From NCBI GenBank assembly GCA_035575095.1, contig DATLYF010000086.1, positions 1-5,098 of the forward strand: DNA of 5,098 nt, written 5' to 3'. The stretch is from DATLYF01 sp035575095. Lineage in GTDB: Bacteria > Pseudomonadota > Gammaproteobacteria > Competibacterales > Competibacteraceae. Under the pieces are notes generated by a model. The model was given only the letters and a program-made list of their open reading frames with translations, did not search any database and was not told the origin of the DNA. This document shows, piece after piece, positions 1-5,098 of the stretch; positions within the stretch are counted from its first letter, which is position 1; every line of letters begins with the position of its first letter. A program made the position numbers and the translations under genes.

Positions 1-694
1 GAGCCATGCCGCGCACGATGCGCGCCGGCCCGGCCCAGCCGATGGCGGCGAGGATGGCGACGATGAGCAGATACATCTCGGCCGACTCGAAGTGCGGCGC
101 CAGCGTGGCGCGCAGGGCCAGCAGCAGGTAGAGCGCGGGCACGGCCATGAGGAACTCGGTAAGTCGCATCGCCCAGAAGTCGAAGGCGCCGCCGAAATAG
201 CCGGCCAGCCCGCCCACCAGAAAGCCCATGCCCAGGGTGATGATGATGCCGATCAGACCGATGCTGAGCGACACCCGAGCGCCGAACAGCAGCCGAGTGT
301 ACACGTCGCGGCCGGTGCCGTCGGCACCGAGCAGGTAGACGCGGTGGCGGGGATCGCTGCTGTCGGGCAGGAACAGATGGTGTTCCAGGGTCAGGCCCAG
401 GACGCTGTAAGGCTGCCCCCTGGCGAGGAACTTGAGCGGAAAGCTCGCGCCGCTGGGCCGGTACTCGGCGGCGGCGCGGTCCACGTTCTGGTAGACCCGC
501 ACCTGCAGCCGGCCGTCCTGCCACACCAGGGCGGTGGGCGGATGGAAGGCGTGGGCCAGGCTCTGCTCGTTGGGCGCATAGGGCGCCAGGAACGGGGCCA
601 GCAGCGCGGCCAGGTAGAGCAGCATCAGCACGGCCAGGGAGGCAGCGCCGGCGGGACGGCGCAGGAGTTGGTGCAACAAGCCTGCCCTCTTCAT
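1..694 (-). CDS. ABC transporter permease, DppC/OppC type (3' part missing)
   Basis: Read from ATG at 694, the frame is open to the window edge for 231 codons and is cut by the edge, not by a stop. It begins MKRAGLLHQLLRRPAGAASL and has a first helix at about 18-40 ending in LAPFLAPYAPNEQ, the usual N-terminal pattern of the OppC/DppC partner. LGADGTGRDVYTRLLFGAR (122-140) is the family signature (commonly GTDxxGRD, here with Ala for Thr), followed by helices at about 141-166, 181-195 and 207-221. The last visible residues, GWAGPARIVRGMA, are those normally found just before the EAA loop, so the ATPase-contact loop lies off the window. Residues about 45-120 form a long polar insert absent from short members such as E. 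coli DppC. ATGA overlap with the upstream permease and GGAGG seven bases before the ATG support the start. Confidence 0.93.
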   Translation of the reverse strand, partial: MKRAGLLHQLLRRPAGAASLAVLMLLYLAALLAPFLAPYAPNEQSLAHAFHPPTALVWQDGRLQVRVYQNVDRAAAEYRPSGASFPLKFLARGQPYSVLGLTLEHHLFLPDSSDPRHRVYLLGADGTGRDVYTRLLFGARVSLSIGLIGIIITLGMGFLVGGLAGYFGGAFDFWAMRLTEFLMAVPALYLLLALRATLAPHFESAEMYLLIVAILAAIGWAGPARIVRGMA

Positions 695-1701
695 TCCCTT
701 CCCTCCAACCGTATCCGCGGGTCCAGCCAGGCCAGCAGCAGATCCGCCAGCAGATTGCCCAGCACCAGCATGACGCTGCCCAGCAGCACCGCCGCTAGCA
801 CCACGAACACGTCCTGCTTGAGCAGGGCCTCGAAAATGAGCTGCCCCAGCCCGGGATAAGCCATCACGTTCTCCACCAAGAGCGCCCCCGACAGCAGCCC
901 GGCGAAGGACAGGCCGAAGGCGCTGATCAGCGGATTGATGGCGTTGCGCAGCACGTGCTTGAACAGCACCACTCCCTCCGGCAGGCCCTTGGCGCGGGCG
1001 GTGGTGACGAACTCGGCGCGCAGATAGTCGAGGAAATTGGCGCGCAGGATGCGCATCATCCCGGCCACGTTGCCGAGCGCCAGCACCAGGGCCGGCAGGA
1101 ACAGGTGATGGGCATAGTCCAGCAGCCGGCCGCCGGGACCGAGGAAGTCGTGGTCGATGCTGGACAGCCCGCCGGTGGGGAACCAGCCGCTGCGCGCGGC
1201 CAGGAACACGGCGAGCAGCGCCAGGAAGAACTCGGGGATAGACAGAGCGGCGTAGGCGAACAGCCCGGAGAGCCGATCGCTCCAGGAATCTTTGCGGATC
1301 GCCGCCAGCACCCCGAGCGGCACGGCGATCAGCCAGGACAGGGCGAGCGCGGCCAGGGCCAGGGCCAGGGTGGCGGGCACGCGGGCGGCCAGCAGCTCCG
1401 TCACCGGTACCTTGTAGGTCCAGGAATAGCCCAGCTCCGGCCCGAAGCGCCAGCCGCTCTGCGCGCTCCAGCCCACCGGCAGCAGGTTCTTCAGCCATAG
1501 CCCGTACTGCACGTACCAGGGCCGGTCCAGGCCGAACTCCCGCTCCATGCGGGCGATGTACTCCTGGGGGATCTCCGGGTTGGCGCGCGCCGCCGACAGA
1601 AAATCCCCCGGCGCCCAATACATGAGCAGGAACACCAGCAGGCTGATGGCCGCCAGCAGCGGCAGCGTCACCAGCAGCCGGCGCAGCAGGAACGTGCCCA
1701 T
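691..1701 (-). CDS. ABC transporter permease, DppB/OppB type
   Basis: This 336-residue integral membrane subunit would pair with the downstream permease to form the import channel. It starts with the typical LLRRLLVTLPLLAAISLLVFLLMYWAPGD first helix (residues 5-33), followed by a periplasmic loop with the family segment REFGLDRPWYVQYGLWL (54-70). Further helices lie around 109-135, 146-168, 200-216, 261-279 and 297-325. The cytoplasmic EAA loop that contacts the ATPase is RAEFVTTARAKGLPEGVVLFKHVLRNAINPL (228-258), and YPGLGQL (282-288) and the terminal DPRIR (327-331) are also family hallmarks. Length is normal and all landmarks are present, so it looks intact. The ATG at 1701 directly abuts the binding-protein stop (TGAATG), and AGGAG lies nine bases upstream inside the end of that gene. 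Its stop overlaps the next permease start. Confidence 0.96.
   Translation of the reverse strand: MGTFLLRRLLVTLPLLAAISLLVFLLMYWAPGDFLSAARANPEIPQEYIARMEREFGLDRPWYVQYGLWLKNLLPVGWSAQSGWRFGPELGYSWTYKVPVTELLAARVPATLALALAALALSWLIAVPLGVLAAIRKDSWSDRLSGLFAYAALSIPEFFLALLAVFLAARSGWFPTGGLSSIDHDFLGPGGRLLDYAHHLFLPALVLALGNVAGMMRILRANFLDYLRAEFVTTARAKGLPEGVVLFKHVLRNAINPLISAFGLSFAGLLSGALLVENVMAYPGLGQLIFEALLKQDVFVVLAAVLLGSVMLVLGNLLADLLLAWLDPRIRLEGRE
702..706 (-). promoter_or_regulatory. Shine-Dalgarno for the DppC-type permease
   Basis: GGAGG, reading on the minus strand, lies seven bases before the ATG at 694 and inside the last codons of the upstream permease gene. It fixes the start of a gene that is cut at the window edge and so lacks a visible stop. 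Confidence 0.7.
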
Positions 1702-3477
1702 TCACCCCTTCTCCTGCGCCGTCCACCACTCGTCGATGTTCCAGGTCACCGGCCCGCTCGGCGGCACGCGCACGTTGCGCCAGCGGTTCCTGACGCCGAC
1801 ATAGGCGTTGGGCGTGACCAGGAACAAGAGCGGCAGCTCCTCGGCGAAGACCCGCTGCATCTCGTGGATCAAGCGGATGCGCTCGGCCTCGTTCAGGGTG
1901 CGCTCCTGGGCGTCCATCAGGGCGTCGATGCGCGCCTCCCACTCGGTGGCGGGCCGCGGCTGGTTGGGATACCAGACATGCAAGCGGCCATCGCTGCGAT
2001 AGATAGCCTTGCCGCCGGAGGGATCGCCGCCGCCGGTTAGGCCCATCACCGAGGCCTCGTAGTCGAAGGTGCGCGAGGTGCGCTCGACCAGAGAACCGAA
2101 GTCGACGTAGCTCAGGCGTAAGCGGATACCCAGCGCGCGCAGGTTCTCCTGGAAGGTGGTGAGGATGGCGGTGAGGCGCTGGCTGCCCTCGTAGCCGAGC
2201 AGTTCGAATTCCACCGGGTTGCCGGCGGCATCCATCAGCAAGCCATCGTCGCGCCAGCGGAAACCGGCCGCGGCCAGCAGCGCCCGCGCCCGCTCGGGGT
2301 CGTAGTCGTAGCGCGGCAGGTCGGGGTTGTACCATTTGCCGTTGGCCGGGCTGATCACCGAGTGCAGCGGCTGGCCGCGGCCGAAATACACCGCCTGCAC
2401 CAGCCCGGGCCGATCCAGGGCATGCAGCAGCGCCTGGCGGAAGCGCCGCTCGCGGAACCAGGCCAGCTTGTGGGGGGCGACAAAGGGCCGGCCCCGGGCG
2501 TCGCGGCCCGGGTTCTGGTTGAACCAGATGAAACCGATGCCGGCGGCCGGGCCGCGGTCGTGCAAGGTGAAGTCGTAGGTAGCGGCGGCCTTGCCCACCC
2601 AGGCCACATCCCCCACGCCGATCTCGGCCGCATCCGACTGGCCGGTGGCAAACAGCACGGTCTCGGTGTTCTGGCTGGCGACGATGCGGATGATGAGAAA
2701 GTCGATATAGGGCAGCCGCTGTCCCTGCCGGTCTCCCCGCCAATAATGTGGGTTGGGCGTCAGCACCAGGCGCTCGCCGGGACGGTAGGACAGCAGTCGG
2801 TAGGGGCCGCTGCCGACGATGGCTTGCGGCTCGCGCAGCGCGGTCTGAGTGGTCCATTGTTCCAGCAGCGTGCCGGCCGCGAAGGCCGGCTGCAGCCGGT
2901 GGCGCGGCAGGATGCTGACGAAACCGATGTCGTTCACCAACGGCGCGTAGACCTGGGCGGTGCCGATGCGCAGCGTGTGCTCGTCGATCTTCTCATAGCG
3001 CAGCCGCTCGCCGGCGATAGTGTACTGCTGGGCATAGCGGTTGGGATAGCGAGCATCGAACAGAGCATCGAAGGTGAACAGCACGTCATCGGCGGTGAGC
3101 GGCGCACCGTCGCTCCAGCGCAGCCCACGGCGCAGATGGAAGGTATAGCTGAGGTGGTCGTCGCTCACCTCCCAACCCTTGGCCAGGGCCGGCACCGGCT
3201 CATCGGCGATGGGATCGTAGCGGGTCAGCCCGGACTGCAGCAGCCCTACCACCTGGCTGGTGTAGGCGTCCTCCACGGTCAGCGGGTGCAGGCCCTTGGG
3301 CTCCTGGATCAGCGACAGCACGCAGCGTCCGCCGTAACGCCCGGGCGCGCCGCCGAAGCGCTCGGCGTCCTCCGGCAGCGGCGCGTCGCCGCGCTCCACC
3401 CGCGGCGGCGGGGTGCAGCCGGCGAGCGGTGCCAGTGTCGCCGCCCCCAGCCAGCGCAGCAGCTCGCGCCGCGTCAT
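1702..3477 (-). CDS. Family 5 ABC transporter solute-binding lipoprotein (peptide/nickel type)
   Basis: This 591-residue periplasmic binding protein belongs to the SBP_bac_5 (OppA/DppA) family, which captures peptides or similar solutes for an ABC importer. The N-terminus has TRRELLRW, close to the twin-arginine consensus, followed by a hydrophobic stretch and a lipobox LAGC with Cys21, so it looks like a lipoprotein, possibly Tat-exported. Thr, not Asp, follows the cysteine, so the classical inner-membrane retention signal is absent. Family landmarks are YTFHLRRGLRWSDGAPLTADDV (111-132), GSGPYRLLSYRPGERLVLTPNPHYW (222-246) and LRALGIRLRL (446-455). The length is within the usual range of the long members. 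The start at 3477 is set by the signal peptide and by its ATGA overlap with the upstream gene; the frame is open 72 residues further upstream, but that part is the small-protein gene read out of frame. The start has no clear Shine-Dalgarno, suggesting coupled translation. The ligand cannot be read from the sequence. Confidence 0.95.
   Translation of the reverse strand: MTRRELLRWLGAATLAPLAGCTPPPRVERGDAPLPEDAERFGGAPGRYGGRCVLSLIQEPKGLHPLTVEDAYTSQVVGLLQSGLTRYDPIADEPVPALAKGWEVSDDHLSYTFHLRRGLRWSDGAPLTADDVLFTFDALFDARYPNRYAQQYTIAGERLRYEKIDEHTLRIGTAQVYAPLVNDIGFVSILPRHRLQPAFAAGTLLEQWTTQTALREPQAIVGSGPYRLLSYRPGERLVLTPNPHYWRGDRQGQRLPYIDFLIIRIVASQNTETVLFATGQSDAAEIGVGDVAWVGKAAATYDFTLHDRGPAAGIGFIWFNQNPGRDARGRPFVAPHKLAWFRERRFRQALLHALDRPGLVQAVYFGRGQPLHSVISPANGKWYNPDLPRYDYDPERARALLAAAGFRWRDDGLLMDAAGNPVEFELLGYEGSQRLTAILTTFQENLRALGIRLRLSYVDFGSLVERTSRTFDYEASVMGLTGGGDPSGGKAIYRSDGRLHVWYPNQPRPATEWEARIDALMDAQERTLNEAERIRLIHEMQRVFAEELPLLFLVTPNAYVGVRNRWRNVRVPPSGPVTWNIDEWWTAQEKG
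1711..1715 (-). promoter_or_regulatory. Shine-Dalgarno for the DppB-type permease
   Basis: AGGAG lies nine bases before the ATG at 1701, within the final codons of the binding-protein gene; a second purine run, AAGGGG, follows it immediately. The site allows independent initiation in addition to coupling at the TGAATG junction. Confidence 0.65.
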
Positions 3478-3782
3478 GGTCCGGCCGGCTTGGCCTGGGC
3501 CGGCACTACGTTGGCGTCGTGGCGGTAGGTCAGGACCTCGTAGAGCCGCCCCTGCGGCGGCCGGTCGCTGATCTGCCAGCGGCCCTGCTCGTCTCGCCAG
3601 CGGTATACGGTGGTGCTGCCGGGCTGCGGCAGCGGCGTCTGGCGCAGCATCTGGCGCAGCGCCGCCGGCGCCTGGTCCGGAGTGAGATACCAATACGCCG
3701 CCAGGCCCGCCAGCGCCAGCAGGATCACCAGCGCTACCAGCGCAACGCCACCGCTTTGCTTGTCACAGTCTGCCTTGCTCAT
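3474..3782 (-). CDS. Small single-pass membrane protein with DUF4124-like segment
   Basis: This is a 102-residue protein of unknown function. Residues 1-11 are polar, 12-32 form one strong hydrophobic helix (GVALVALVILLALAGLAAYW), and the rest is a soluble tail probably facing the periplasm. Residues 59-75 (VYRWRDEQGRWQISDRP) match the pattern of the DUF4124 domain, a short beta-rich motif of the form YkWxDxxGxxxxSDxPP common in proteobacterial envelope proteins. The helix could be an uncleaved anchor or a signal peptide; the acidic residue in the n-region and the long hydrophobic core favour an anchor. The start at 3782 is chosen because it overlaps the stop of the acyltransferase gene as ATGA and has a purine-rich GGGGGGAG five bases upstream. 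The same frame stays open to 4295, but that extension lies inside the acyltransferase gene and has no protein-like character. The stop overlaps the start of the binding-protein gene. Confidence 0.82.
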   Translation of the reverse strand: MSKADCDKQSGGVALVALVILLALAGLAAYWYLTPDQAPAALRQMLRQTPLPQPGSTTVYRWRDEQGRWQISDRPPQGRLYEVLTYRHDANVVPAQAKPAGP

Positions 3783-5098
3783 GCCCACTCCCCCCTGAGC
3801 TCCAGCACCTTCTCGCGCAGCCGCTCGGCGCTTACCGCCTCGGCCGGCAGCGGCTCGCCCACGCGCAGCCCGATGCGCGACCAGAAGCGGCGCGGAAAGC
3901 GGCGCATGGCCGGGCCGCCCTTGCGGCTGAAGAAGCTGCCCCACAACCCCTGCAGCGCCATCGGTACCACCGGCACCGGGTCGCGGGCCAGGATGCGCTC
4001 GATGCCGGAGCGGAACGGACCGATCTCGCCGCTGTCGGTGATGCGCCCCTCGGGGAAGATGCACACCACCTCGCCGGCGCGCAGGTATTGGGAGATGCGC
4101 TCGTAGGCCTGCTCCAGCAACTGCGGATTCTCCTTGGCCGGGGCGATGGGCACCGCGCCGACGCTGCGGAAGATGAAGCGCAGCAGCGGGGTGGCGAAGA
4201 TGCGGTGATCCATGACGAAGCGCGTCGGGCGGCGCACGCAGCCGGCGATGATCAGCGCATCCATGAAGCTGACATGGTTGCATACCAGCACGCACGGCCC
4301 TTCCTCGGGGATGCGCTCCAGACCTTCCTTTTTGATGCGGTAGCCGAGGTGGATGAGCATCCAGGCCAGGAAGCGCATCAGGAATTCCGGCACCAGGGTG
4401 TAGATGTAGACGGCCACGGCAGCGTTCAGCAGCGCCGTGACCAGGATCAGCTCGGGGATGTCCAGACCGGCGCCGAGCAGCACGATGGCCAGCAGCGCCG
4501 AGACCACCATGAACAGGGCGTTGAGGATGTTGTTGGCGGCGATGATGCGCGAGCGGTGGCTGACCTGGCTGCGGCTCTGCACCAAGGCGTACAGGGGCAC
4601 GATGTAGAAGCCGCCGAACAGGCCCACCAGCACCACGTCCAGCACTACACGCCAGCTCCCGGGCGCCTGCAGAAAAGTCCAGGCCCCGACCAGCTCACCG
4701 GGCTGCGACTGCGCCGCCGGCGAGGCCAGATACAGATCCAGGCCGAACAGGGTCAGGCCGATCGAGCCGAAGGGCACCAGGCCGATCTCCACCTTGTGGC
4801 CGGAGAGCCGTTCGCAGAGCAGGGAGCCGAGCCCTATTCCCAGCGAGAACAGGGTCAGCAGCAGCGTCACCACCTGCTCGCTGCCGCCCAGGTTGAGCTT
4901 GGTGTAGTTGGGCAGTTGCGCCAGCACCAGGGCGCCGTAGAACCAGAACCAGGAGATGCCCAGGACGGACAGGAATACGGTGCGGTTGCCGCGGGCGAAG
5001 CGCAGATTGCGCCAGGTCTCGGTGAACGGATTCCAGTTGAAGCGCAGTCCCGGATCGGCGGGAAGCGCCAGCGGGATGCCGCGACTGGCGAGATAGCC
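3779..5098 (-). CDS. LplT-like MFS transporter fused to PlsC-type acyltransferase (5' part missing)
   Basis: The frame is open from the window edge at 5098 to TGA at 3779-3781, giving 439 visible residues; the true start lies outside. Visible residues about 41-240 hold six hydrophobic helices, the size of the C-terminal half of a 12-helix MFS carrier. From about 250 a PlsC/LPLAT domain follows: NHVSFMD (274-280) is the NHx4D catalytic motif, FPEGRIT (348-354) the phosphate-binding EGR motif, and VPVVPMALQG (375-384) the conserved late strand. In this family the MFS half is thought to flip lysophospholipids inward and the acyltransferase to re-acylate them or make phosphatidate at the inner membrane. 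FPEGRIT resembles Aas of enterobacteria, but no AMP-binding acyl-ACP synthetase domain follows, because the protein ends about 30 residues after the last PlsC strand. The GTG at 4927 is not the start: helix-forming coding sequence continues upstream of it. The exact acyl acceptor is unknown. Confidence 0.92.
   Translation of the reverse strand, partial: GYLASRGIPLALPADPGLRFNWNPFTETWRNLRFARGNRTVFLSVLGISWFWFYGALVLAQLPNYTKLNLGGSEQVVTLLLTLFSLGIGLGSLLCERLSGHKVEIGLVPFGSIGLTLFGLDLYLASPAAQSQPGELVGAWTFLQAPGSWRVVLDVVLVGLFGGFYIVPLYALVQSRSQVSHRSRIIAANNILNALFMVVSALLAIVLLGAGLDIPELILVTALLNAAVAVYIYTLVPEFLMRFLAWMLIHLGYRIKKEGLERIPEEGPCVLVCNHVSFMDALIIAGCVRRPTRFVMDHRIFATPLLRFIFRSVGAVPIAPAKENPQLLEQAYERISQYLRAGEVVCIFPEGRITDSGEIGPFRSGIERILARDPVPVVPMALQGLWGSFFSRKGGPAMRRFPRRFWSRIGLRVGEPLPAEAVSAERLREKVLELRGEWA
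3788..3795 (-). promoter_or_regulatory. Shine-Dalgarno for the DUF4124-like small protein
   Basis: GGGGGGAG lies five bases before the ATG at 3782, inside the end of the acyltransferase gene. It supports 3782 as the start over the longer open frame that reaches 4295. Confidence 0.6.

Larger units (their letters stand above)
1..5098 (-). other. Translationally coupled operon segment
   Basis: All five genes read on the minus strand. The junctions are ATGA overlaps at 3779-3782, 3474-3477 and 691-694, and a direct TGA-ATG abutment at 1699-1704. No stretch between genes could hold a promoter or terminator, so the genes are probably on one transcript whose promoter lies beyond 5098 and whose end lies beyond position 1. 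Internal promoters inside coding sequence cannot be excluded by eye. Confidence 0.85.

Noticed and set aside
92..859. Plus-strand open frame of 255 codons
   Set aside because: It is antisense to the two permease genes, is rich in Gln, Gly, His and Ala with no domain pattern, and is explained by the high GC of the opposite coding strand.
1346..1376. Short GCCAGG tandem repeat
   Set aside because: It encodes the LALALAAL part of a membrane helix in the permease, so it is explained by coding constraint.
955..1500. Plus-strand open frame of 181 codons
   Set aside because: It is antisense to the DppB-type permease; its Gly/Gln/His-rich composition is the mirror of leucine- and alanine-rich membrane helices.
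2362..3528. Plus-strand open frame of 388 codons
   Set aside because: It lies fully opposite the binding-protein gene and its product is low-complexity GC-driven sequence with no hydrophobic core, signal or motif.
3478..3693. 72-residue N-terminal extension of the binding protein
   Set aside because: It overlaps the small-protein gene and would bury the signal peptide that begins at 3477.
3429..4106. Plus-strand open frame of 225 codons
   Set aside because: It spans three genes on the other strand, has no recognisable family pattern and looks like an antisense shadow.
3783..4295. Upstream extension of the small-protein frame
   Set aside because: The extension overlaps the PlsC domain in another frame and has Arg/Pro/His-rich non-protein-like composition; the start at 3782 has a good ribosome site and stop overlap.

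Overview
The window is a gene-dense, high-GC segment carried entirely on the minus strand. Five genes lie head to tail with no intergenic DNA; three junctions are 4-base ATGA overlaps and one is a direct TGA/ATG abutment. The outer two genes run off the window. The high GC, the Gram-negative type LplT/PlsC-like fusion, the DUF4124-like small protein and the dipeptide-type ABC importer together suggest a high-GC gammaproteobacterium or similar proteobacterium. This assignment is an inference from protein style, not a database match.

In transcription order (right to left): (1) 5098-3779, the 3' part of a gene for a lysophospholipid-transporter-like MFS protein fused to a PlsC-type acyltransferase; (2) 3782-3474, a 102-residue single-pass membrane protein with a DUF4124-like periplasmic segment; (3) 3477-1702, a 591-residue family 5 (peptide/nickel type) solute-binding lipoprotein with a twin-arginine-like signal; (4) 1701-691, a DppB/OppB-type permease; (5) 694-1, the 5' part of a DppC/OppC-type permease with a large insert between its first membrane helix and its core. 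The ATPase genes of the importer are not in the window and would be expected beyond position 1.

Genes 3-5 form a canonical binding protein-permease-permease set for uptake of a peptide-like solute. Genes 1 and 2 sit upstream in the same translationally coupled run, so a membrane-lipid remodelling enzyme and a small envelope protein are probably co-expressed with the importer. Whether they work together is unknown. No RNA genes, mobile elements, CRISPR arrays, promoters or terminators were found. The many long plus-strand open frames are antisense shadows produced by the high GC content.
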